This document shows, piece by piece, positions 1-7,637 of a stretch of DNA of 17,713 nt. The translations under genes and the position numbers were made by a program. Each line of letters begins with the position of its first letter. Positions within the stretch are counted from its first letter, which is position 1. The stretch is from CAYWHE01 sp964458125 (GTDB taxonomy: Bacteria > Bacteroidota > Bacteroidia > AKYH767-A > OLB10). The notes below the pieces were generated by a model, which worked only from the letters and a program-made list of their open reading frames with translations, had not been told where the DNA came from and did not search any database. The stretch covers positions 1 to 17,713 of the forward strand of contig CAYWHE010000074.1 in assembly GCA_964458125.1 (NCBI GenBank), in the 5' to 3' direction.

Positions 1-2967
1 TTCCAGCAGGGATTTGGCTTTTTCCTCCACTTCCTTTTCAGCCATGGCCTTGATCATTTTCGTAGAACAGATGGCCGCAACAGTTTCCAATATACGAAGA
101 TGATAGGATGTAAAAAAGTTCCTGGAAGAGTGTTCCGAATCGATCAGGCCGATCACTGCGCCTTCGTGCAGGATGGGAACCGTGATTTCACTTCTTCGCT
201 GCTGGTCATCCACAATGTAACGGGGATCCTTCCTGGTGTCCCGGATGATTTCAGGCCGTCCGCTGGCCGCTACGGCACCCACGATACCCTGCCCCACCGG
301 AATTTCCAGGGGGTTTTGCACCACCTGTTCACTGAGGGACTTGGGACCGAAGGCGGCCGTCTGCACCAGGAGATGGCTGTCTTTTTTTAACTGGTAAATA
401 ATGCCCTCCTCAAACCCAAGCCTCGATAATACATTGCGGGCCAGGTCCCACAGTATTTCATGAACGTTACTGCCGTGGTCGGAGTCGGCAAAGTTATGAA
501 TGGCTTTTTCGGCTTCGGCCGTTTCCTTTTTTCGCTGCCGCCATAAAAAGTATTGCTGGAGAATAACAAATACGACAAACAGAACGAGAAACCGGAACCA
601 CGGAGTCTGGTAGTATACGCTTCGGATATACACCGGCAGTATGGTAGCGGACTCCTGCCAGTTGCCGTTCATTCCGGCCTTTACGCGGAACTCATAATGA
701 CCGCCGGGCAGGTTGGTATAGGATGCGAATTTCTGTCCTTTCACATATTGCCAGTCCTTATCCACCCCTTCCAGCATATAAGCATATTCGATGTTGTCGA
801 GATAGGCTTCTTCGAGCACCGAATAACCGATGGAAAAAAAGTTCTCCGAATAAGACAGGTTGATTTCGCTTCCGGACAACGGCACCTGTTTATCAAATAC
901 CCGGAAAGAACTGATGAGCACCGGACTTACCGTAGCCGTTTTGCGGATGCGCACCGGATCCAGCACCATCAGGGAGGACACGTTGGAAACAAGCAGATGC
1001 CCGTCCCTCAGTAGCCGGATATCCGTATACTCCATGAGTTTCTGCCCGTAGTCGGTGGGAATTTTTTCAAAGGAATCGCTGCTTCTGTCCCAGCGCATGA
1101 TGCCGTTGCTGGTGGCAAGCCACAGGTTGCTCAGCGAATCTTCGGCCATGGACTGAACGTAAGGCGATGACAAACCGTCCACGTCGGTGTAAACGGTTTT
1201 CTTCATCGTCTTTTTATCCAGGCGGGCAATACCGGCTGCATCGGTTAACATCCAGATGAAGTCTTTGCTGTCCTGAAACAGATTCAAAACCACGGGACTT
1301 TGCAGATCGGAAGTATCCTGCGTATTGATATCGTAATGTACAAAGGAAGAATCGGCAGGCACCAGTTTACTGATACCGTATGCCGAAGAAAACCAGCTTT
1401 CTCCGTCCCGGTCCTCCAGCCTGGAAGTGATGATGGATGGTTTTATGGAGGACGGTATGGAGTCTGCATGCCTGTAATGATGATATTGCCCGCTGACCGG
1501 GTTATAAGAATACACCCCTGTAACATAGTTGCAGAACCAGAAATTCTGATTCCTGTCCAGTTGCATCCAGTAAATGGTTTTAATGTTGAACAGACTGTCG
1601 CGGATCCCGTCAAACAAACGAAACTGTTTGGTGGCCGGATTGAATATTTTAATGCCCATTCGTGTTCCAAGCCAAAGTTCATGATGATAAGGGAGTATGC
1701 CGAAGATGCAGTTGTCCTTCACCTGATCAGATGCATACCGGAAATTTTCAAATGTATTCGCCGAACGGTCAAAACGGAACAGGCCGTCTCCGTCGGTTCC
1801 TGTCCAGATAATTCCGGCGGAATCTTCGATGGTCATGTTGATGTTTTGATAGGAGGGGGATTCGGAATGAAAAGCCGTCGGGGTTGCCGTATGGACCGTA
1901 AATGACTGGTATCCGGGGGACCAGATGCCGATGCCGGAGCCTGTCAGAAACCAGCCATTGCCCGATTCATCAAAATGAAGCCGGTGCAGGATGGGAGAAG
2001 GAATATTATTCGGATCGTTTTTATCGTAGGGGTAAAAAGAATACCGGCCTGTTTTTGTATCCAGCCAGGTTAACGGAGTTTGCCAGCTGTTAAAAACCAG
2101 GTTGCCCGCCGGATCGATGTCAAAAGCGATGATATCGGGTCTGCTTTTTAAGCCGCTGATCGCGGGACAAAACTTCAGTATTCGCTTTTCATGAGTGACC
2201 AGGTGAAAAGAAAGAAAAGCGGTGTCGGTATGACAATAGGTCCAGAGGGTCTGACCATATAAACCGACAGCCTGGTATGATTTATCATCAAATACAGGGT
2301 TTTGACCGGGATTGTTGCGGTAATTGAAAAATATTTTTTTCCGGTAGTCATAAAAATTCAACCCCTTCACCGTGGCGATCCAAAGTCCCTGCCGGAGGCT
2401 GTCGTGACTGATGTTGCTGGTCGGGAAACTGTTGGCTGAGATGGATTCGGGGTTGTTTTCATCATGGAGGAATGGCGTCACCCCTGCTGCGTTAAAACGA
2501 AAAAGTCCTGCCGCCGTAAATACCCAGACATCATCAGTGGGGTCCCGGTAAAGGTTTTGTACCAGTGAAGTCATGACCGGGTTCCTGCCGGGGATCAAAA
2601 GATCCACGTTTCTGAATTTACCGGTTTTGCGGTTAAAGATGCTTAAACCCTTGCGGGTGCCACAAACGATGGAACCGTCAGAGGTTTCGACCAGGGCCGT
2701 CACCACATTATTGGCCAGGGAGGCGGGGTCGTTTTTTATTTTTTTATAAGATACAAAGCGGGATCCGTCAAAACGGACAAGGCCGCCACCGGTTCCGAAC
2801 CAGATAAAACCATCATGGCTTTTCAGCATGGAAGTAACTTCCGGATAGGGCAGTCCCTGACGGGGAGTGATGTTTTTAAAGGAAAAAGCAGGGGCCTGTG
2901 CCTGCAAACCGCCAGCTATCAGAACAAACCAAATGAGATAAACAACAGGGCAGGCTGCAGGCTTCAA
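1..2967 (-). CDS. Propeller-type membrane sensor (Reg_prop / Y_Y_Y / TM / GAF), C-terminus beyond window
   Basis: One uninterrupted minus-strand frame of 989 codons runs off the left edge. I chose a TTG start at 2967: an in-frame TAG lies just upstream, no ATG gives a signal peptide, and from TTG the product begins MKPAACPVVYLIWFVLIAGG with cleavage around residues 23-25 (LQAQA). Residues about 38-690 carry two-component-regulator propeller repeats (for example DGFIWFGTGGGLVRFDG at 52-68, and later EDSAGIIWTGTDGDGLFRFD). A Y_Y_Y domain spans about 701-780, one TM helix about 790-808 followed by a basic stretch (WRQRKKE), and a GAF domain about 830-980 (IPVGQGIVGAVAASG, ITVPILHEGAVIGLID). In this Bacteroidota family the periplasmic propeller senses extracellular ligands and a cytoplasmic output follows; a LytS-type or HATPase histidine kinase is most likely, but this is inference because it lies outside the window. 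A weak TAccTTTT -7-like box lies at 2993-3000 on the minus strand. The gene diverges from the T9SS gene beyond the gap. Confidence 0.9.
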   Translation of the reverse strand, partial: MKPAACPVVYLIWFVLIAGGLQAQAPAFSFKNITPRQGLPYPEVTSMLKSHDGFIWFGTGGGLVRFDGSRFVSYKKIKNDPASLANNVVTALVETSDGSIVCGTRKGLSIFNRKTGKFRNVDLLIPGRNPVMTSLVQNLYRDPTDDVWVFTAAGLFRFNAAGVTPFLHDENNPESISANSFPTSNISHDSLRQGLWIATVKGLNFYDYRKKIFFNYRNNPGQNPVFDDKSYQAVGLYGQTLWTYCHTDTAFLSFHLVTHEKRILKFCPAISGLKSRPDIIAFDIDPAGNLVFNSWQTPLTWLDTKTGRYSFYPYDKNDPNNIPSPILHRLHFDESGNGWFLTGSGIGIWSPGYQSFTVHTATPTAFHSESPSYQNINMTIEDSAGIIWTGTDGDGLFRFDRSANTFENFRYASDQVKDNCIFGILPYHHELWLGTRMGIKIFNPATKQFRLFDGIRDSLFNIKTIYWMQLDRNQNFWFCNYVTGVYSYNPVSGQYHHYRHADSIPSSIKPSIITSRLEDRDGESWFSSAYGISKLVPADSSFVHYDINTQDTSDLQSPVVLNLFQDSKDFIWMLTDAAGIARLDKKTMKKTVYTDVDGLSSPYVQSMAEDSLSNLWLATSNGIMRWDRSSDSFEKIPTDYGQKLMEYTDIRLLRDGHLLVSNVSSLMVLDPVRIRKTATVSPVLISSFRVFDKQVPLSGSEINLSYSENFFSIGYSVLEEAYLDNIEYAYMLEGVDKDWQYVKGQKFASYTNLPGGHYEFRVKAGMNGNWQESATILPVYIRSVYYQTPWFRFLVLFVVFVILQQYFLWRQRKKETAEAEKAIHNFADSDHGSNVHEILWDLARNVLSRLGFEEGIIYQLKKDSHLLVQTAAFGPKSLSEQVVQNPLEIPVGQGIVGAVAASGRPEIIRDTRKDPRYIVDDQQRRSEITVPILHEGAVIGLIDSEHSSRNFFTSYHLRILETVAAICSTKMIKAMAEKEVEEKAKSLLE

Positions 2968-3046
2968 TCGCGTATTTTTAGCTGGCTAATGTAAAAGGTA
3001 GCCCGCTAATAAGCAATTTCGGACAGGTATTATCCTGTAAATTCAA

Positions 3047-3146
3047 NNNNNNNNNNNNNNNNNNNNNNNNNNNNNNNNNNNNNNNNNNNNNNNNNNNNNN
3101 NNNNNNNNNNNNNNNNNNNNNNNNNNNNNNNNNNNNNNNNNNNNNN
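3047..3146. other. Assembly gap (100 N)
   Basis: Exactly 100 undetermined bases, the usual placeholder for a scaffold join of unknown length. It removes the 5' end of the next plus-strand gene. The 79 bases left of it (2968-3046) hold only the upstream region of the sensor gene. Confidence 0.98.
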
Positions 3147-3992
3147 GACACGATCTCCGCCGGTGGCCCTGCCCAAACATGGGATTTCAGTTCCCTGAAC
3201 AACACGGTTCAGGATACTGTTGCATTCCTGGATGCCGCCAATACGCCTTACGGCTCGTCTTTTCCCTTGTCGAACCTGGCTATTCTGAATAATAACGACA
3301 GCATGTTTATCTATGCCACTGCCAATGCAACGGGATTGTATACGGATGGATTCTATTTTTATGGTTCCCAGCCCCCGTTTGGTATCAATGCCCTGTCGTT
3401 TGAAGCCTCCAATGTTTTGGTTCCGGCTCCGTTTACGTTTAATGATCTCCTTAATCATACCGGCCGGTATGTGGTGGATATTGATACGGGACTGCCGTAC
3501 CTGCGAATCACGCACACGACCTTGCAAACCTTTACCGGCGACGGCTGGGGTTCGCTGGTATTGCCTAATGCATCGTATCCCAATACCCTTCGCATGAAAA
3601 TTCAGGAACTGAGCCATGACAGCCTGCTGATCGATACGGCAGGACTGGGCAATTATTTTCTGATACAGCCTCCGGATATTTCCCAGCTAACCAATTATTA
3701 CTGGATGCGTAACGGACAGCCTGGTTTACTGCTGAATATTTCCGCCGATAGTCTTGGGATAACGGGCAACAGGTCGTCTTACCTGCTGGCCTATACGGCC
3801 GGATTGCCGGAAACAGTATCTCAGCCCGCCGGTCCCGGCGTACAGGTTTTCCCCAACCCGGCTTCGGAAAAAGTGACGGTACTGTTACGCGAACCTCCAT
3901 CCGGCAAAACGGTTTTTTCCTTGTATGATTTAACGGGCAGGACGTTGCGACAACAATCCATGGCTGGTTTACAACACTATTCCTTTTTTTAA
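3147..3992 (+). CDS. T9SS cargo protein, 5' end lost in gap, sorting tail interrupted
   Basis: The frame is open from the first base after the gap (DTISAGGPAQTWDFSSLNN) to a TAA at 3990-3992, 281 codons. No start is visible; the in-frame TTG at 3267 is internal because coding-like sequence precedes it. The body matches no domain I can name, but the 'agGpaqTWDFSsL' opening is common in secreted Bacteroidota proteins. The last about 50 residues begin a type A T9SS C-terminal domain (VQVFPNPASEKVTV, FSLYDLTGRTLRQQ), which normally directs export through the outer membrane by the Por machinery. The reading frame stops in a T7 tract at HYSFF, before the closing beta-strands. The missing end is readable in another frame downstream (see 3992-4075). 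As written the tail is incomplete and export would probably fail, unless the lesions are assembly errors. Confidence 0.8.
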   Translation, partial: DTISAGGPAQTWDFSSLNNTVQDTVAFLDAANTPYGSSFPLSNLAILNNNDSMFIYATANATGLYTDGFYFYGSQPPFGINALSFEASNVLVPAPFTFNDLLNHTGRYVVDIDTGLPYLRITHTTLQTFTGDGWGSLVLPNASYPNTLRMKIQELSHDSLLIDTAGLGNYFLIQPPDISQLTNYYWMRNGQPGLLLNISADSLGITGNRSSYLLAYTAGLPETVSQPAGPGVQVFPNPASEKVTVLLREPPSGKTVFSLYDLTGRTLRQQSMAGLQHYSFF

Positions 3993-4075
3993 ACAACCTC
4001 TGAACAGGCATTTATTTCTGGACGATAACCGGCAATGATAATTTAAAACATGCCGGTAAACTGATTGTCCGGTAA
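3992..4075 (+). pseudogene. Out-of-frame remainder of the T9SS sorting tail
   Basis: Reading from 3992, one frame off the upstream gene, gives NNL, a TGA at 4001-4003, then TGIYFWTITGNDNLKHAGKL and IVR, then TAA at 4073-4075. This is an ordinary end of a T9SS type A domain (…LSTGIYFW…GKLIVR). Two changes would restore the full tail: one extra T in the T7 tract at 3984-3990, and TCA instead of TGA at 4001 (Ser). Two lesions within about 20 bases point to real decay or to low-quality sequence. Confidence 0.7.
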
Positions 4076-4411
4076 TTTTTATGAAGCGTAATTGGCCGGC
4101 TGGGTTCCTGCCGCACCGGATCCCGATTAAATTATTGAGGTCATGATTTTACATGGGGATGCCGGAACTGAAATCATTGTATCTAAGTGATCCCGGGAGA
4201 AGCAACAGGTTTTGGGACAATTATCCGGAACATGACAGGTGTGTTTCATTGTACGGCAAGTGGGGTTGGAATTTAAGTCGAGGTCCACACCAGTAATTAA
4301 TTTCCGTGCGTTTCCGGTCGGGATTGTAATGAACATACCTGTTTGTGTAGCAGCGGGAGTAACATTCATACACAATTTCCGTATGAAAAAGGAAACTGTC
4401 CGCAAGTCACA
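4076..4411. other. Non-coding stretch between T9SS remnant and cupin gene
   Basis: About 336 bases with no gene I can support. A 92-codon minus-strand frame (4127-4405, TTG start, eight Cys) exists but resembles no family I know and has no upstream signal. No clear promoter of the TAnnTTTG type is present before the cupin gene. Confidence 0.5.
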
Positions 4412-5128
4412 ATGAACACCACGGTATCAACTTCCGGTTTCAAACTGGAAAAAAGAAGCAATCTTTCCTATGAGGAATTTCTAAACGACTACCTGTTCCC
4501 CGGCAGGCCCGTGGTATTTACCGATGCCGCCAGGGACTGGAAAGCCATTGGAAAGTTNNNNNNNNNNNNNNNNNNNNNNNNNNNNNNNNNNNNNNNNNNN
4601 NNNNNNNNNNNNNNNNNNNNNNNNNNNNNNNNNNNNNNNNNNNNNNNNNNNNNNNNNACTTTCGAGCTTTTTTTCGGAGGGGTAAACGGGTGGTTTCCTT
4701 ATATCCATTACGATTACATGCATTTGCATGCCATCATCACCCAGGTATATGGCGAAAAAGAGTTTTTGGTGTACACACCCGATCAGACCAAATACCTGTA
4801 CGTGGATGAAAACGAACCCTGGATGTCGGCGGTGGAGCATTACTATAATCCGGACCTGAACAAATACCCTTTATTTGCAAAAGCAAAACCGGCCAGCATT
4901 ACCGTTGGGCCGGGCGAAACACTTTTCATTCCCTGCGGATGGTGGCATACGGCCCGCTCGGTTACCCCGACCATTTCCGTAGCCTATGATTTACTGAATG
5001 CTTCCAACTGGCAGCAGTTCAGTGATGACGTTCATTTCATGGTAAGCCGGAAAAAGCCATTCAAGGCCTCTGTAATATCCGCCTACCTGAAAGTGGCAGG
5101 CATGGTGATGGACGCCCTCGGGAAATAG
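4412..5128 (+). CDS. Cupin-8/JmjC-like Fe(II)/2-oxoglutarate-dependent oxygenase, interrupted by gap
   Basis: The start is the ATG at 4412 (MNTTVSTSGFKLEKRSNLSY); an earlier in-frame TTG at 4343 only adds residues that look non-coding. The N-terminal piece contains the family opening YEEFLNDYLFPGRPVVFTDA. After the gap comes the double-stranded beta-helix core: FGGVNGWFPYIHYDYMHLHA holds the iron-binding HxD (His codon 4706, Asp codon 4712), followed by QVYGEKEFLVYTP. The distal iron-binding His is in CGWWHTARS (codon 4946). Members hydroxylate protein side chains or small molecules using Fe(II) and 2-oxoglutarate; the substrate here cannot be deduced. The protein has no signal peptide, so it is cytoplasmic. 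The two halves are in the same frame across the 100 N, but family members usually have clearly more than 33 residues between these blocks, so the real gap is probably longer. It stands alone with no operon partner. Confidence 0.85.
   Translation: MNTTVSTSGFKLEKRSNLSYEEFLNDYLFPGRPVVFTDAARDWKAIGKXXXXXXXXXXXXXXXXXXXXXXXXXXXXXXXXXXTFELFFGGVNGWFPYIHYDYMHLHAIITQVYGEKEFLVYTPDQTKYLYVDENEPWMSAVEHYYNPDLNKYPLFAKAKPASITVGPGETLFIPCGWWHTARSVTPTISVAYDLLNASNWQQFSDDVHFMVSRKKPFKASVISAYLKVAGMVMDALGK
4558..4657. other. Assembly gap (100 N) inside the cupin-8 gene
   Basis: Exactly 100 undetermined bases within the oxygenase gene, between the N-terminal block ending WKAIGK and the block beginning TFELFFGG. The round length suggests a placeholder rather than a measured distance. 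Confidence 0.98.
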
Positions 5129-5255
5129 TTCTTTTCTGGAAAACCCGGGCATTCATAGTTCCCAGGTGGGATACAAGTGAACCCAAATCCTTACATGATG
5201 CTCACCAGGCTGTTTTTGAAAATACTGGTGTCCTAAGCGCTTTTGTGGAATTCCA

Positions 5256-5369
5256 TTATAGAATGATATACATCATCACCAGCAAAATCACGATCATCAA
5301 CAGAATAGCCCAGAGGTCGGCGGGAAAAAAATCCTTGTATTTTTTATAAGCGGCTTTGATGCGATGCAT
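5256..5369 (-). CDS. Small single-span membrane peptide (37 aa), unknown function
   Basis: The minus strand encodes MHRIKAAYKKYKDFFPADLW followed by AILLMIVILLVMMYIIL and TAA. Residues 1-13 are strongly basic (K/R/Y-rich) and residues 19-37 form one hydrophobic helix ending almost at the C-terminus, so the basic end should lie in the cytoplasm. The aromatic-proline break FFPADLW marks the membrane entry. The case for a real gene is the coherent amphipathic-then-hydrophobic design and a perfect Bacteroidota -7 box (TAccTTTG) ending four bases before the ATG. It is convergent with the cupin gene (128 bases between stops). The role is unknown; small single-span proteins often modulate membrane complexes, but nothing here shows a partner. 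Confidence 0.65.
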   Translation of the reverse strand: MHRIKAAYKKYKDFFPADLWAILLMIVILLVMMYIIL

Positions 5370-5373
5370 CCTG

Positions 5374-5381
5374 CAAAGGTA
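5374..5381 (-). promoter_or_regulatory. TAnnTTTG -7 element of the small membrane-peptide gene
   Basis: Minus strand reads TACCTTTG, a perfect match to the Bacteroidota sigma-A -7 consensus. A TTG lies 23 bases further upstream (the usual spacing to the -33 box is about 19-21). Only CAGG separates it from the ATG, so the transcript would have a very short or no leader. Confidence 0.5.
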
Positions 5382-5461
5382 TATATTCCAGGGCGGGATT
5401 TTTTCAATTCGACTGGGCTTTTACAAGGACAAAGTCCGAAGTGAAAGTCGTAGTCGAATGA

Positions 5462-5487
5462 ATCCTGATAGTGAAGCGTATCAGGAT
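5462..5487. repeat. Perfect 9-bp hairpin in non-coding DNA
   Basis: ATCCTGATA and TATCAGGAT form a perfect inverted repeat around an 8-base loop (GTGAAGCG). No T-run follows, so it is not a classical terminator. It lies between two divergent genes and could be an operator or an RNA structure; no function is shown. Confidence 0.5.
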
Positions 5488-5779
5488 CGGTTTAATACCC
5501 TACTGCTTGCATCGGAATGTTGGTCCAGCGCTTGCCCCGGGGTTCATACCCTTTATTTCATTCTCCATTCAGCTATTCTGTCTGGACTGCACGACTATGG
5601 ACTTGACGGGTGGTGTTCAACGGAAAAGAAATTCAGGTTTGTGGTTACGGGTGTATTCCCTTCCGCTTGCCGTAAATAAAAAAAATTACCACGATGCCCG
5701 CCGCCTGCAACGGGGGAATTCACTCAACTATTAAAAAATTGTTAATATTGCATGGCTATTTTTAATGTAATCCTCTCCC

Positions 5780-6424
5780 ATGAGCATCAACTCCATCCTC
5801 CAGGTACTGATTCCCAAAGACAAAAAGTTTTTTCCCCTGTTTGAACAGGCATCGGCAAATTTGCTGGAAATGGCCAAAATATTATATGAGGCGCTGAACT
5901 CAGACGGGGACAAAAGAAAACTGCTGATCAAGGAAATCAGCCGGCTGGAACATGTCGGAGATGAAATCACCCACCAGATTTTTCATGAGCTGGGCAGCAA
6001 CTTCATTACGCCCTTCGACAGGGAAGACATACAGAGCCTGGCATCCGTGCTGGATGACGTGCTGGATTACATTCACGGTTCGGCCAAGCGCATAGAGCTT
6101 TACAACATCACAAAAATTCACCCTTCCATGATCAAACTCGGAGAGTTGATCCTGGAAAGCGCTCACGAGCTGAACAAGGCCATTCCCCAGTTGAAGGACA
6201 TGCGTGACGTCAGCCTGATCCGGGAAGCCTGTGTGAAAATCAACAGCATTGAGAACCATGCCGATGACATTTTCGACATGGCCGTGGCCAGGCTTTTTGA
6301 GGAAGAAACCAATGCCGTTGAGATCATTAAAATAAAGGAAATCCTGTCTGCCCTGGAAACCGCCACCGACAGGGCGGAGGATGCCGCCAATGTCCTTGAA
6401 TCCATCATGATAAAGGCGTTCTGA
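5780..6424 (+). CDS. DUF47 / PhoU-like phosphate-transport accessory protein
   Basis: The 214-residue, all-helical, charged product has the normal length of the DUF47 family (Pit accessory protein, PhoU-like fold). Recognisable segments are PKDKKFFPLFEQASANLLEM near the N-terminus, the ISRLEHVGDEITHQIFHELG motif around residues 53-72, ITPFDREDIQSLASVLDDVL (ExxD-type metal-binding PhoU helix, about residues 76-95), and a second helical repeat with IENHADDIFDMAV. Family members bind metal ions and regulate or support the partnered low-affinity phosphate transporter. The gene ends 22 bases before the PiT gene on the same strand, so the two are almost certainly cotranscribed. There is no Shine-Dalgarno sequence before the ATG, which is normal for this phylum. 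It acts at the cytoplasmic face of the membrane. Confidence 0.93.
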   Translation: MSINSILQVLIPKDKKFFPLFEQASANLLEMAKILYEALNSDGDKRKLLIKEISRLEHVGDEITHQIFHELGSNFITPFDREDIQSLASVLDDVLDYIHGSAKRIELYNITKIHPSMIKLGELILESAHELNKAIPQLKDMRDVSLIREACVKINSIENHADDIFDMAVARLFEEETNAVEIIKIKEILSALETATDRAEDAANVLESIMIKAF

Positions 6425-6446
6425 GCCGATAGTAACCCCGTTTTCT

Positions 6447-7505
6447 ATGATCGCTGTCATTTTACTGACCATACTGGTAGCTTTTGTTTTCGATTTTGTA
6501 AACGGCATGAACGATGCCGCCAATTCCATTGCCACCATTGTTTCCACGAAGATCCTGTCCCCGAGAAATGCAGTGGTGTGGGCGGCCTTTTTTAATTTCG
6601 TGGCCCTGTTCATTTACGGAACCCATGTAGCCAAAACCCTGGGCAGCGGCATTGTTACGCTTGAAAACAATTTTATTAACGTATACCTGATCCTGGCCAC
6701 GCTTATGGGCGCCATCGTATGGGCTTATTTTTTCTGCGCCCGCTTTGGCATCCCGGTCAGCTCCTCCCATTCGCTCATTGGCGGCCTCATTGGCGCAGCC
6801 CTGGTGAAAGGCGGTCATGAGGCGCTGATCCTCGGCCCTCATTTTTATTCCACCAAAATCTTCATCATCATTCTGTTCATTTTCCTGGCACCGCTGCTGG
6901 GCATGATTTTCGGCTACCTGATCATGGTACTCACTATCTGGTGCTGCCGGAACCTGAGCCCGGCCCGGGTCGACCGTTTCTTCCGGGTTGGGCAATTAAT
7001 TTCATCAGCTTCCTTTAGCCTTGGCCACGGGGGTAACGATGCACAAAAAACCATGGGCATTATCGCCATGCTGCTTTACAGTTCCCGCAACGAGCCTTTC
7101 ATCCATGATTACCTCTATGTTTCCGATGAATTTCGCGTACCCATATGGGTGATATTCGGTGCGCATTTTATGATTGCCATGGGAACCCTGGCCGGCGGAT
7201 GGAAAATTGTTAAAACCATGGGATCCAAAATCACCCACCTGAAACCCGTGGGCGGATTTGCAGCCGAAACGGCCGGGGCCGCCACCCTCTACTGGGCTAC
7301 CATGGCCGGCATCCCGGTCAGCACGACCCAGACCATCGCCGGAGCCATCATGGGCGTGGGCACCACACGAAGCGTGTCGGCCGTGAAATGGGGTCTGGCC
7401 GGAAACATCATCCTTACCTGGCTGCTGACCATACCCTGCTCGGCCATTTTAAGCGCCGTCATTTATTTCATCCTCTCCCTGTTCATGCCCTGGCTGCCAA
7501 CCTGA
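6447..7505 (+). CDS. PiT-family inorganic phosphate transporter
   Basis: The 352-residue, strongly hydrophobic product has the duplicated PHO4/PiT signature. The first copy is FDFVNGMNDAANSIATIVST (GxNDxAN at residues 20-26) and the second is SLGHGGNDAQKTMGII near residue 195. The SSSHSLIGGLIGA and VSTTQTIAGAIMGVG segments are the paired re-entrant/TM motifs of the two halves. Roughly nine to ten TM helices can be counted. Family members carry metal-phosphate complexes with H+ or Na+ into the cytoplasm. The coupling ion cannot be read with certainty. The length is typical of compact bacterial PiT proteins without the large central loop. It is the second gene of the DUF47-PiT pair. It is not named pitA because several paralogues share these motifs. 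Confidence 0.95.
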   Translation: MIAVILLTILVAFVFDFVNGMNDAANSIATIVSTKILSPRNAVVWAAFFNFVALFIYGTHVAKTLGSGIVTLENNFINVYLILATLMGAIVWAYFFCARFGIPVSSSHSLIGGLIGAALVKGGHEALILGPHFYSTKIFIIILFIFLAPLLGMIFGYLIMVLTIWCCRNLSPARVDRFFRVGQLISSASFSLGHGGNDAQKTMGIIAMLLYSSRNEPFIHDYLYVSDEFRVPIWVIFGAHFMIAMGTLAGGWKIVKTMGSKITHLKPVGGFAAETAGAATLYWATMAGIPVSTTQTIAGAIMGVGTTRSVSAVKWGLAGNIILTWLLTIPCSAILSAVIYFILSLFMPWLPT

Positions 7506-7518
7506 GGGGGTGGCTTTT
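7496..7518 (+). terminator. Possible terminator overlapping the PiT stop codon
   Basis: GCCA (7496-7499) pairs with TGGC (7511-7514), with an inner CC/GG pair across one mismatch, followed by TTTT. The stem is short and includes the last codons, so support is modest. Confidence 0.3.
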
Positions 7519-7625
7519 AACGTCATTGCAACAGGTCATGGAATGGGCTTTGTTTTCCTCCCGCCTGGTATTCGACTGCTATCCGGCAGGAACTACCCGG
7601 TAAGATCTGAATACACCGGATTAAT

Positions 7626-7633
7626 TACCTTTG
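7626..7633 (+). promoter_or_regulatory. TAnnTTTG -7 element of lipB
   Basis: TACCTTTG matches the Bacteroidota -7 consensus and ends four bases before the lipB ATG at 7638, the same sequence and spacing as at the small peptide gene (5374-5381). No convincing TTG -33 box lies at the expected distance. Confidence 0.5.
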
Positions 7634-7637
7634 CCAC

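Larger units (their letters stand above)
5370..5779. other. Non-coding divergent intergenic region
   Basis: About 410 bases between the minus-strand peptide gene and the plus-strand DUF47 gene. It holds the TACCTTTG box at 5374-5381, the hairpin at 5462-5487, and an A/T-rich end (5740-5770) that probably contains the DUF47 promoter: TAATATTG at 5743-5750 is one mismatch from TAnnTTTG. Overlapping plus-strand frames (5356-5679, 5471-5734) look non-coding. Confidence 0.5.

Noticed and set aside
1300..1905. 201-codon plus-strand frame inside the sensor gene
   Set aside because: The minus strand encodes continuous propeller repeats over this range; the plus frame has no domain and is an antisense shadow.
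3023..3038. ACAGG-6-CCTGT dyad upstream of the sensor gene
   Set aside because: Only five base pairs on each side, no second copy seen and no promoter placed securely beside it; chance occurrence is likely.
4127..4405. 92-codon minus-strand frame with a TTG start and eight Cys residues
   Set aside because: No signal peptide, no leader motif (such as GG) of a modified peptide, no maturation genes nearby and no recognisable family. It is open in a non-coding stretch but not supported as a gene.
5356..5734. Two overlapping plus-strand frames of 107 and 87 codons
   Set aside because: Composition is irregular, they overlap the promoter of the minus-strand peptide gene, and neither has a signal or domain.
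5900..6995. Long minus-strand frames opposite DUF47 and PiT (5900-6613, 6462-6995)
   Set aside because: They mirror the codon bias of two well-recognised plus-strand genes and encode low-complexity His/Asn/Gln-rich products.
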